A program made the translations under genes and the position numbers. 64,000 nucleotides of DNA, from the NCBI GenBank assembly GCA_037903355.1, contig JBAJFE010000012.1, positions 434,001 through 498,000 of the forward strand. The letters run 5' to 3'. The notes beneath the pieces are model-generated. The model searched no databases, was not told where the DNA came from, and worked only from the letters and a program-made list of their open reading frames with translations. Below are positions 23,901 through 34,380 of the stretch, in pieces. The stretch comes from Trichuris trichiura. Lineage: Eukaryota; Nematoda; Enoplea; Trichinellida; Trichuridae. Numbering within the stretch: position 1 is the stretch's first letter; the number at the start of each line of letters is the position of its first letter.

Positions 23901-25868
23901 AATACGAAAGGAAACGTTTTTTTTTAATGCTTTGCTCTCGTAGATCTTGCGTCTGTGCGAGCTGTCGCTGAACAATCAAAAGGACTGCATTATTTCAATG
24001 AAAGGATATCAATGTCTGAATCGACCTCGGAGACTTTGTAAACAAATGGTGTTGCACAATCAATAGCCACGTCAATCGAAAAAAGAAAATGTTCAGCTAA
24101 TGCCTGCGTTCTGCTTTCCTACAGGAAGCGAACGTTAATGCTCGTAAGAAGATGAATGCATAAAACTTTTTCATAAGTGATACTCATTTTTTCGGTAAGA
24201 GGATGAGTGCAGATGCAGGGCGCAAAGCATTTCATTTTATTTCATGCCAAGTAACCTAAATTTGAATGAAAAGGTGCCGTATACCTTCAAACGATCTAAT
24301 AGTTTGAAGCCATGAGCAGTCGAGTCTTTGAAAGGGGCGCCGTTGCTCCAAGTCTGCATAGTATGTTTGTTCACTGCAAAAATTTGTTCGGCAAGATTTT
24401 CTGACCACGAAATCTATCACTTATGACAATGCATAGCGGAAATTCGTTCGAGAATCAACAGCAGTCTTTTTAAAACAGAAAAAGCATTTGACAGCAAAAT
24501 CTATGCCACTTTTATTCCTCAGTTACTGCGCTTTTGGCGTCCAGACAAACGACTGCCGATCTAGTAAACTCGAAGAAGACAGCCGTTTGGTGTTTTGCTA
24601 GACCACTCTTTTGTCTATGGAAAAATTCTGCCGCGTATAATTGCTAACTCGCCTATTAGAAGTTCACGGAAAATCTGAAAATAATTTTTTAGAGTCAGCA
24701 CTCACTTGTTCATGGCAACCCAGTTTTTATTGCCGCTAAAAGATTTTCTAAAAATGGCTTTTCCTCCTAGGTCTGTTCTACTTTAAAAACAAACGACAAC
24801 CTCGCCCCTTAGCTTTTTTTACAAATTCAATAGAACGCGCCTTTTTGGAAATCGGCGATTGTTTTGGATGGGCTCCAGGTGCAGCCGAAGTTTTCGAGTC
24901 ATGTCGTATCAGCCTGCAACTTTCTATCGACGAAAATGCGACTAACGTCCACTGACGCTTCCGGAAGATGGACAGCGTAACAAACTTTCTTGAAGGGTCG
25001 CGGCTGATTGCTTACACGTTCTAGCTGATCTTCTGACCGCAAAATTGCACCGAAGTTTCTCAGTATCACCTTTTGGCGAAATGACTTTCCAGAAACGCAT
25101 GCTAAAGGTAAAGGTGCGACATTTTCAACAGAAGTCACCGAGCTCCCTGTCCTTGAGGAATCTCCGTCAGGAGCGCGTCTTAGGCCGGTTTTTGATGGCC
25201 GATGACAACACAAAATGCTGGTGCTTCAACCAACTGTCTTCTCTTCGCGGAGTGATCAATAAGTTGAGCAAACAGTTCTTTAATGCTAGAAGTCACCCAA
25301 AGCAACGTCTACTCTGTTTGAAAACAATCTTGTATCACTCACACCTGAGCTCAGTTCAAGCCAGCCATGTTGTAGCAGAGGGAAACAAAGGTTCCAAAGG
25401 TTCGTAGCGGTCGTTTAGGTTTTTCAGCGAGGCTTCAGGTGACTGACTTCCTTTGCAGCTTGAAAGTAACCAACGTTATTGGTTGACATTATTGTTTACC
25501 TTTTGGAGCACCGCAGCGGCGTTACTCGGTTAACTAAACGTTCAATGGGGCATCGTCGCTTTTTCCTCCCCTCCTTCCCGTTGGCCAACGCATACAACTC
25601 GATTGCATGTTGCTAGCATGCTTTGTGCACGACACCAGGCGGCGGCTGTAAGCTAACTGAACATTGTGGCAGCTGCAGACACTGCTGAGAGTAGTTCCAT
25701 TATCATCGTCACTTTTGCTGTCTCTTCGCCTTGCCAATCGCAGTTAGTTTAATTTCTCCAACTTCGGCCGGCCATATCGCAGCGCTGACCTCCCTTGTCG
25801 TCCATTGGGCAATGATACGGCACACGTAAATCCCCATTTGTTGAAGAATTTGAAATTTCAAACTGCCA

Positions 25869-26381
25869 ATGCCATTTTGGTGCCAGTTGCTGTTTTTGCC
25901 GCTATGGGCTTTAGTTGAAGCCAACTGGACAACTTCAAATGGTGCTGTACCAACGGAGGACTATTTACCCGGTTCGATGGTTCAGCAGGACGATGAGGAT
26001 TTTGAAAACGAAGGATCTGGCTACCCATACAGCCCTCCTGTTTCAACGATAGTTCCAGTTCCTGTCGATTCGTTTGGAACCACGACTATACTGCCGCCGA
26101 GCACACAATTCAACGGTACTTTGTTCCAAGAAACCAGTACCATCCGGCCAGTGATTCGACCTACCGCCAAGTCAGGAGATGAACAGTCACTACCGCGCAG
26201 TACTCCGGCAGCTGCCCCATCCGAAAGCGACGGACCACCTGGAAATGAAGAAAAAAGCGAAGAACTTAGTACTGCTCTTATAGTAGGCATAACGGTTTCT
26301 TGCATTGTGGTTAGCGGTTTGTGCGTCGCCATGATTGTTTACACAGTTCTGCGAACTCGAAGAAGACGTAGGGCAGGATGA
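25869..26381 (+). CDS. Single-pass membrane protein, proteoglycan-like, 170 residues
   Basis: An intact frame with type I membrane protein layout. Residues 1-18 (MPFWCQLLFLPLWALVEA) are a signal peptide. An ectodomain rich in Ser, Thr and Pro follows, with N-glycosylation sequons at N19 (NWT) and N82 (NGT). It has an acidic stretch DDEDFENEGSGY (41-52), whose Ser-Gly next to acidic residues fits a glycosaminoglycan attachment site. A transmembrane segment spans about 136-161 (ALIVGITVSCIVVSGLCVAM), followed by a short basic tail RTRRRRRAG. The plan resembles syndecans, but the conserved syndecan cytoplasmic tail is absent. A GT within the final codons and an 'attttcaag' acceptor 50 nt later would give a longer tail, so the C-terminus is uncertain. 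Confidence 0.7.
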   Translation: MPFWCQLLFLPLWALVEANWTTSNGAVPTEDYLPGSMVQQDDEDFENEGSGYPYSPPVSTIVPVPVDSFGTTTILPPSTQFNGTLFQETSTIRPVIRPTAKSGDEQSLPRSTPAAAPSESDGPPGNEEKSEELSTALIVGITVSCIVVSGLCVAMIVYTVLRTRRRRRAG

Positions 26382-26831
26382 CAGGTCGTCCTTATGATTA
26401 GATGAGTCATTTTCAAGTAACTCCATTCATTGAAGACTTTTCCCTTCCTTTCTTGACTCTTCGACATTTTTTTACTCTTGCCGGCACCCACTTGTTGCGA
26501 TCCCGTACATTTTGCCGCCGCATCTTTTTGGCGGAAAAATCGCTGGACCTTCTAGTTCCTGCCATATTTCGTTTTCGCTCAGTTCGTCCGAACGGGGCAG
26601 ACCGTCCACTGGGAACCAATGTCGATTGTACCCGCTGGACGAGTCTCCAGACTTGCTAGCCTTAATCGCGCGTCAGAATGCAAATTTACGACTCTCAACG
26701 GTGCAGGGTCGTTTAGCGAGTAAAAAGAATTTGGACTTGAAGCTAATCTTCGTCAATTTCAAAAGCATCGCTGTCCTGCTCATCTCAAATGAAACTGTTG
26801 CTGCTTCACCAAGCGTGCTGGCGTTTTAAAA
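26382..26831. other. Short intergenic or 3' region
   Basis: Two overlapping frames remain open here (up to about 26.66 and 26.83 kb, plus strand). One contains SSERGRPSTGNQCRLYPL, which reads like coding sequence, but no splice phase joins it to the membrane-protein exon. I do not call a gene. Confidence 0.4.
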
Positions 26832-27016
26832 TTACTGTTCAACCAAAAAAAGCAACCCACACTCGTTACACTCTCCCCTTAAGGTGAAATTGTACTCCCT
26901 AATCTTGGTTGTAATTTCAAACGGACCAATGCCTTGCTGGAACTTGGGACGAAAGTAGGCCATAGGATCCGCATGAAGCGTGTCCAAATCGATTGCCTTT
27001 CCTTTGGCGCGAGTTT
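26832..27016 (-). CDS. Probable terminal exon of an unrecognised gene
   Basis: The minus strand has an acceptor ttttacctcag at about 27017-27027, followed by an open frame to TAA at 26832. It reads TRAKGKAIDLDTLHADPMAY, FRPKFQQGIGPFEITTKI and REYNFTLRGECNECG. The composition is convincingly protein-like and different from neighbouring spurious frames. I do not recognise the family. No partner exon was found within the next 2 kb upstream, so this may belong to a gene with a long intron or be a stranded fragment. It is convergent with the membrane-protein gene. Confidence 0.4.
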
Positions 27017-30000
27017 CTGAGGTAAAAGGGAAAATTGCCAATCAGTTGCGCGTACGTAATGCTCCAAGTATGGTTACGTTGAAGTCTAACCAGAATGCGG
27101 CGTCGACATGTCAGAAGTCCGATGGTGGTACCTCAGTGTTTGTGCACTGTTTTCTTTGGCAGATCAATAGCCGCGAAAGCAACTAGTTTTCCTTTTAAGT
27201 ACCAATATGAAAATGCGTGAGGACAAACGTTAACAATAATGTCGCAAAATAAATGACAATTTATTCGATCGATATACTTTGAAAAAGATTTTCCGCTTTG
27301 GAATGCCGTTGAACTTTGAATTTCATCTTTTGCCTATCCTTTCGTTCGTTACTGCTTTCACGACATGTCTATTATTATTAGTTGAGCTTTCAGCATGAAT
27401 GCTAGTTTGATTAGGAGAGTCGCTACGCAGATGCGCATTTGTGTTTTATTTGCTAGTCTCAAAATGATCGCTAAAGAACGTCACGAACAATCCTGGATTC
27501 GAGACAAAGCTCGTAGTTACGTAGGCAAACGTCCTTTTACGCTTTTTCACAAGGCTGATTGAGTTAGCCTGCTGCGTTGCAAACTTTTTCTTAGCCAAGC
27601 TTATTTGGTCAGCTTAACTTTCACAAATCATAAATATTAAATGCGAAGGAAAAACTAACTATAAGTTCAGGCAGCTCTGAAGAAGCAACGCCAATAAGAC
27701 GTTTCTAAAAATATATCCGATAATAGAACTTCCGGCTGATACTAAACGGATGTGCCTAAGGGATTGCGGGCGCGCTTACGTAGCTAAGCGCTTGAAGAAT
27801 GAAGCAGTACGAAAAAACTGCACCATTCAGTATCTTTCTTGTTTGAAATACGAATGAGTCGGTTTCGCGTCTGTGAAAAAGATACTCTTCATTACTTTGT
27901 ACTCTTCGAAAGATAAACAATAGCCTCGCCGCTTTAAGCCTTCTCTTGCTCCGTTTCTGCGAATGGCTTTAGTAAAGCGCTAGTTTTTTTTAAAGCAAAG
28001 CTGTCGTTTCTCACTGACGGATAGAAGGAGCTGTTCAAGAAGGTAATACGCAATCAGAGGCAACTTGCAAGTGCCGCGTTTTTAATGACAGCATCGCTAT
28101 TAATTATTTGCCCAAATTTAATGCAAAATTCTTTTCTTGAACGCTGGCCAACTGAAGCTGTGTAGCATTGCTGTTGCAATTCGTTTTAAAAAATTGTAAG
28201 GAAGAAAGGTATTCAAGATGAAGCTACAAAAAAGATTTCTGAAGAGTGCGCGATAGAGATCTTTGAGCGCTCCTTTCGGTCGAGACTACTTGCCTTTGAA
28301 CGGCAGATAAGGTTGCACTTTTGTCGCGTTTGTTACATGGACGACGGAGAGATATTTTCCAACGTGTCCACTTCGTTTGTATGCCTACGTGTGACAAGCG
28401 AATGTTAAGATTGCAAAGCATCGCGCGTTTGTTTGCCGCTCTTCTCCGCCTTCTCATGTCAACGTTCGCCTACGCTCATTTAAAAACATCCTTGTGCATA
28501 TATTGTGCCGTTCTCTGGCACCACAGCTTCGCAAGTTCAGTGCGGCTGGTAGAACTTGATAATCAAAGTCATTCGGTACACCATTCCAACTGCTCTCTCT
28601 TTCTCTCTGTCTGGCTATTTATTTCTAAACATAGAATAGACATCCTTTTTGTACTGCAGACGCGTTTTTCCAATTTACTCCGTTAACTTTTGCTACGAAA
28701 CTTTGAGTAAAAGTTTTCTGCAAAACACATCATAGCACAGATGGGTGAGGTCTCACTCAGTCTTACGCTATATATGGAAGGTATGACGTTTCTTAGGCAA
28801 CGGTCTATTACAGACACCCACGTGTTCGAAGTTTCTGATCAAATATAGGAAGTTGAGTGTCCTGGAAAACTTTGCTAAACATCACTAATCTAAGTGCTAA
28901 AAAAGGGAAAAATAAATTATGAATGAATTTTTGCCAGAGCTGTGCAGCTAGGCGCTAGGAAAACTGAATGCAGTAATCAAATTTTGTTTTAAAGGTTTTT
29001 GCTACCACTGAACACCACTTACCACTTACTATTAGTTCAATCGCACAACGCACAAGTAATGCGTATCAGCTGGGACCCATAACGTGCTTTCGCGAAAATA
29101 GTTTTCTAAGGTGAATAAGTCATTCGCAGACATGAATACCTGCTTGCTTTTTTGGTTATATGGTATTTTGGAATGCTTTTAATTAAATAATCATTTTTGT
29201 ATCATTTCGTCGCGTGAAATTCGAAATTCTTGTGATTAAAAACTTCAGCTTCTTTCCAGCCTGAGTTTATGTTCAGCAGAAACAAGCTTAATGAAGCCTG
29301 CCGTGTATGTGTGTATACGTATAGAATATGCAACATATGTAATTTTTAGGAAATTGTGATTGTAATTATCGCATTCTGTTGAATGAAAACATCTACTGCA
29401 TCATGATTTGCTATATTATCAGTTTTAAAACCTTTAGAGTTACTAGACTCCTTTATTTTGTGTTTGAATAAGTAAAATTCATTCGGTTGAATTTAAACGA
29501 CGGGTAAAGATTTGAAAAAACTTTTTAATGATAAGCTGATTAGATTTCAAAGCTACTTCGACTATTTCCTTTCAAGCGGTTTCGTAAGCCTGCAATCGCG
29601 TGTTAAGTAAAAGAAGCGTTGAAAAGGTTTGATATCGCAAATAAGACAGGAAGGAGTTGTCACATTCGTGGACAGCTAAACTAAACAGCTCGGTAAGCTC
29701 AGAAGCAAAAAAAGGCATGCTTAGCACTTTCCTCTTTAACCAATACCCAACTGTGATCTTACCGAAAAACAGCAGAGGAAATATAGCTTTTTCAAATGTT
29801 GGTGGTGATAAAACACTCAAGGATGGACTAACCAAAGCATATCTAACGTGAAATCAGTTCGAAAACCTTATCTTCATGGTTTTTTTAAGTCGCATATGTC
29901 TCTATCATGAAAAAGCGTTCTACCCTCAGCGTACGCGCCGCTTACGCGCACGCTGTGGCACAACTTGTTTTGGCCCAAAAAGCTAGCTTATTTATCCGTA

Positions 30001-30324
30001 TGTTTAAATAAATCGATTCCTCCTGTTAAGCATGCGTATGCTTTGTTAAGCGTTGCATTAACTCTTATCGTCAGGCATAACATTTGGGAATGAGGAATTA
30101 CTGCCAGCGAACGAGATGGAAACCTGAGTATCCGCTACTTTGTTCTTTCCCAAACTGATCTTACCTATTCGAGCAAGACCGTCCCGGTCGTTCGTTCAAA
30201 GGTCATCATTAGCAAGCTATTAAAATGTTGGCTCCTTTCTAAGCAAGGACTACTCAAGTTACTAATAATTAATAGTTATAGTAAATCTGGCTATTACCAT
30301 CACATGATTCAAATCTTTATTTCT

Positions 30325-30560
30325 TAGCCGTCCCGCCTTCTGCAAATGCAGGATCCATTCCGCCAAGTACGTCTGTTTTCCTGTTCTGCCCTTTCTGACG
30401 AGCATGCTGATCATGCTGTCTTTTCCTCAGCTAAGCCTAAACCAGAATATGTGCTTTACGTTTTGGCCTGGCTTTAGGTAACAGCAGGACAAGAGGATTG
30501 ATAAGTTTACAGTACGACGGTTGAGCGGTTAAGAGATGTGACTCCAAGAATCTTATAAGT
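30325..30560 (+). repeat. Dispersed 200-bp palindromic repeat, copy 4, with tRNA-like flank
   Basis: Contains GCAAATGCAGGATCC, GAGCATGCTGATCATG and GCTAAGCCTAAACC followed by GGCTTTAGGTAA. Just to the right, GGTTGAGCGGTTAAGAG followed by ATGTGACTCCAAG resembles the 5' half of a tRNA-Leu or tRNA-Ser (A box and anticodon arm); no B box follows. Confidence 0.55.
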
Positions 30561-30644
30561 GATGTCGACAAAACTTAACCATTTCAACAGCCTCAGAAAA
30601 ACGAATATATCATCGCGAATATCACTATCCGAATTTTGCCCGCT

Positions 30645-30870
30645 ATGCGCTCAACCGAATGGGAAATGCAGGTTCCTTTCTAGCAAGCATGCTGCCATTG
30701 CGCTTTGCCCTTAATAGCGAGAGCGCCTGGTTATCTTCTTTTGCCCTTTCCTACTCTTAAACTAAAATATAGATTTATATATGGGCATAGGTTTATGAAA
30801 GGGCAGATGAAGAAGGACGATTAACCTATAGCGTGACGGTGATGCGCATAACCGACAGGACCTAATGGTC
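30645..30870 (+). repeat. Dispersed 200-bp palindromic repeat, copy 5
   Basis: Left end TATGCGCTCAACCG then GGGAAATGCAGGTTCC and GCAAGCATGCTGCC. The right end GATGCGCATAACCG is the approximate inverse of the left, showing terminal inverted repeats. Confidence 0.6.
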
Positions 30871-31053
30871 AGTGACAGCAAATGTTTTGGTCACTTTTGT
30901 TTGGCTATCGGCTTAAAATATGGGAGGTCGTAGCAACAACTTAATTCTCTTTTCTGGGAACCGACGGGTTTTAAATTTAGAAAATAAAAAACACTAAATA
31001 GAAAGCGTACATGAGAGCAGCAGCATAAAATGGCAGAAGACTACCAGTATAAA

Positions 31054-31243
31054 AAAATGCATAGCGTAAGTACGGAATGTTCAGCCCGTGAAATTGTTTT
31101 ATGAGCGAAGCTTTAGGGAAGCCACTGTTCCCGTCTTCAGCGCAAACGTTTGTATTGAAAACGGGAACAGTGGCTTCCCGGAAGCTTCGCTCAATAAAAT
31201 GATTTCGAAGGCTGAACATTCCCAACTTACACTACGCATTTAC
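31054..31243. mobile_element. Palindromic element with hammerhead-like arms, stem II variant
   Basis: Long inverted repeat of two arms of about 86 nt around a short loop (31140-31156). Within the arms a hammerhead-like module is recognisable on the minus strand from 31140: CTGAAGA, bulged C, GGGAA, 7-nt loop, TTCCC, then TAAA where GAAA is expected. The plus-strand arm has TTGAAAA, GGGAA, TTCCC, GGAA. Stem II is GGGAA/TTCCC instead of the GGGTC/GACCC of the other copies, a compensatory double change. The outer arms (AAATGCATAGCGTAAG and its inverse) differ from the other elements, so this is a divergent subfamily. Confidence 0.6.
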
Positions 31244-33413
31244 GCAAGCCTGTGAGGAAGAGTCTCGTTTTTAATGCAAGTTTTTAGTAGTTCCTTTACT
31301 TGTGTCAATTTCGTGAATTTTAGTTTCATGAAAAAAATTCGTTCCACATGGTGCTTGCGTTGCAACTAGAAACCAAGTTGCAATTAAAATCTCATTGCAC
31401 GCGCTGTTTTCATTAGCACTGCCAAAATTCGGATAACAGCTCGTTTACTATAATTCTGGCAATCATGACATGAACCGTCGAATTGGATTTTATGGAAAGG
31501 AGATATATTTTTGTGTCTACTTAATGGATGCATACAACGTTGGATTAACCTGCTGGTGCAGCATCAATAGCCGCTCTGTGGATATTGAACTCCAGGCGGA
31601 GGAACGGAAGTTGGAAGGTTGCCTTCGGTACTTGGAGGAGCAAAGTGCTGCAATACAAAGCATATACCGAGCAGCAAAACCACCACTCCTGAAAAGCAAC
31701 GTATAGGAATTTCCTTTGCTTACTACGGCCGTACGTTACCAGCAAACGCCGGAAAGACGGCAGTGAATCCAGGAATGAAAGTCGGAATGGAAACGACAAT
31801 ATATGCTATGCCTAACTTGATGCCGTCAAGCGAAAAGACGAAATTGCAGCATCGAGATATCAGATTCTCTTGCCTTAAATGAATAAATTCATTTAGCGAC
31901 AAATAGCCACTAAAAATCAACTAAATTGTTGGCTTACAATTCATGCAGTTGGGATTGCTATGAAAATCAGTCCATTACAATGTTAGTTATGATAATGACA
32001 CTTCATGAACTTTACTTACCTTCCAACAATATTTTAACAGCTCCAGCAAGCTACAGCTTTGAAGAGCTTACGGACTTGGAGAAAACCACGCCGGCTACTT
32101 ATGGATTAATAAATAATAAATTTAAAAGGAGGCAGCATCCTAAATTAATGCAAAAACTTTGTTAGATGTCAAATAATGCGGTTCCGTGGAACAGCAATGG
32201 CTACGTTAGCTGTAGTATGCTAATTAGTCCTATCCGCCCCTGTAGAAGTAGTAGGCTTTGTAAACAGTTCAGCTAATCCTAGCCTTGCGTATTCGTTTGA
32301 TACCTAACTAAAGCTTGCATAACGCATTATTGCAAACCTACCAGCAATATTGCTTGACTGTTAAAGGAAGCGTTCAGCAGACAGACAAACATAATAGTGT
32401 TTCTAAGGCAGCTCATACATTGATCTCCACATCAATCAGCTTTTCGTCTTTTCGAACTGATCTCGCTGCAGTAAAATGTAAAAAGTATAGAAAGTATAGA
32501 ACTGTCAGAGAAAGAAGAAAAGGCCTATGGCAGATAGGATAATGCTGCTGCCTGCCTGACAGTAATTATGGAAAGGTAACAGAACCTCAGTTTTGAACGT
32601 ATATTACAATTTAACTTGAGTACATCCGTGAATCCAAGAACATTTCCTTTTAGAAAAGTTCAGAAAACATTGTATGTTCAAGAACAATCAATAAGAAGCG
32701 GAAGTCAATGACAACTTGCCATCTCCGTTCCAAAAAACGATATATAGCAGGAACTGCTTTGAAAATCATGTATAGACCAAAGGCTTTCAGGTTACCGAAA
32801 AGATCCTAGTACTGCAGGGATGAAACTTGGTAGTCTCAACTTTCTTTGCAACAAGCTTGGATCAAACTGCATTGCCATTAATTGAATCCATGCTCAAGTC
32901 TGACGAAGAAAGCCCTTTCTGCAGCACACGCGAGAAGAAGATAATTTCCTCACTAATATTCATATTTTTCTATGTGATTACTGGCAGCCTGATGCTTGCA
33001 ACAGAAATCGATAGAAAATATGGAAATGAAACTATATCGCTGCGTTAAATGCATTTTTATATTTTGAAAAAAAAACCTGTGGCCTTCCTGCTAGCCGCCA
33101 CAATATGTGAGTACAAACAGTTCATCATTCTGGATGTGCTCTGCGCAATCGTTAGCTGGTCTAAAAATATTAAGCATCTTTTTCCAACGATCAAACTACG
33201 TCCAAACAGCCAAGTTTTAACAGGCGCTCTTCAACGTCATCCAAAAAAGTTGAATTTCAGTCTCTTGAGTATTGCTCTTCAGCTTGCAGTCATTAAAGCG
33301 GAGACTGCTTAGAGACGACATAAAAGAGTTCGTTTTGTCTTATATAGGGAGGTTAAACTGGGAATGACAGTACCAACATCAATCACTGGCGAACTATAAA
33401 TATTAATACTTAC
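31244..33413. other. Region with weak coding candidates
   Basis: Short frames with hydrophobic segments occur on both strands (for example plus-strand IISSLIFIFFYVITGSLML near 32.95 kb). No consistent exon chain could be built, so no gene is called. Confidence 0.4.
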
Positions 33414-33599
33414 TGGACGATGGAACTCTTTTGGACCAATGACTTCATGTGCATGAAGGTGACGAAGATGGCAACGAACCTGAAGCGTGACATTTTAGTT
33501 TGCATTTTAAATTATAAGCGACATTTGTGTACAAAAGATATACTCCAATGGGTACGCTGAGCACGTTAGTAAGCGCTGTTATAGCAGCAGCGAAAGTCA
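33414..33599 (-). CDS. Candidate exon pair of a multi-pass membrane protein
   Basis: Two minus-strand segments, 33533-33599 and 33414-33479, are joined by a 53-nt GT...AG intron. The acceptor before the first is gcatttcag and the donor after the second is a perfect GTAAGT. Spliced, they read TFAAAITALTNVLSVPIGVY, LLFVAIFVTFMHM and KSLVQKSSIVQ, strongly hydrophobic like a transmembrane hairpin. Flanking exons could not be connected in phase. The receptor or transporter family is unknown. Confidence 0.3.
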
Positions 33600-34148
33600 C
33601 TGAAATGCGATCGTATTAAGTTGATACTGTCCGAACAGATGGAAATAGCGTACTGAAAATGGCCAGCCATCCGATCAGTTTTTTTACAGTTTGAAAACGG
33701 GAGGAAGATACGAAGTCAGGCACAGTTGCCATGATGAATTGTAGTAAACTGACAGCAGCACCTCTGTGCGAAGGATGTGGTTATCGAGAAGCTGGTGACC
33801 ACCACCGCCGGAGCAGCAGAGTGCACAGAGCGCTATTCGAGCAACTGCCGCTAAACTGGAAATCAATGCTTTGCAGATCGATGCCGTTGTTGCGGTGAAT
33901 TAGAAGCATAAATGGTAAACAGAAGACCTTCTCAGCTCTCAGCAAAGCGGCCATAGAGAGAGGCGCTGACAGGCTGAGACTTATTCCCAGAATTATCTCT
34001 GCTTCCGAAGCATCGTCTAACCGAGAGGCGTCACGGTTCAACGTTGTTCACCGCTTAAAAATAACGATGCTAAGTAAGGTAGCTAAAATGGTGTCATTAT
34101 TTACAGGCTGTCCACTCTCAAATACTAACGAAACTTTATTCACCTGTA

Positions 34149-34362
34149 CAAAAGCCTTACATTCAGTGTTACTGAGACAGTATTCCAAAACAAGGTCAGC
34201 GATACCGCGTGTTGAGCTCTGGCTGCTGAATGAATACTGACGTCCAGGAAATCTTATGCCATTCGAAAGCGGCCCATAGAATTGATTGCTGTTCATTTTC
34301 AGGCTTAATGCACAGCGAGCTAGTGTTTCATGAAGCCAAGTCTCATTTAACTTCCTTTTAAA
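34149..34362 (-). CDS. Candidate exon, possible ectodomain of the same membrane protein
   Basis: Minus strand, acceptor ttgattttag and donor ACAG|GTGAAT. The open frame between them includes KRKLNETWLHETLARCAL, NSNQFYGPLSNGIRFPG and GIADLVLEYCLSNTECKAF, with an N-linked sequon and four cysteines. It lies upstream of the hydrophobic exon pair at 33.4-33.6 kb on the same strand, but the phases were not reconciled. Low confidence. Confidence 0.3.
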
Positions 34363-34380
34363 GCTAAAATCAAGTGCCAC

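Larger units (their letters stand above)
19223..25868. other. Long gene-poor region with dispersed repeats
   Basis: No gene could be supported. It contains three copies of the 200-bp palindromic repeat (listed separately). The rest is AT-rich sequence with short frames on both strands (for example near 23.1-23.5 kb and 24.9-25.4 kb) that show no family features or consistent splice sites. Confidence 0.5.
27028..31053. other. Gene-poor region with two dispersed repeats
   Basis: No gene supported. It holds copies 4 and 5 of the 200-bp palindromic repeat near 30.3-30.9 kb. Confidence 0.5.
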
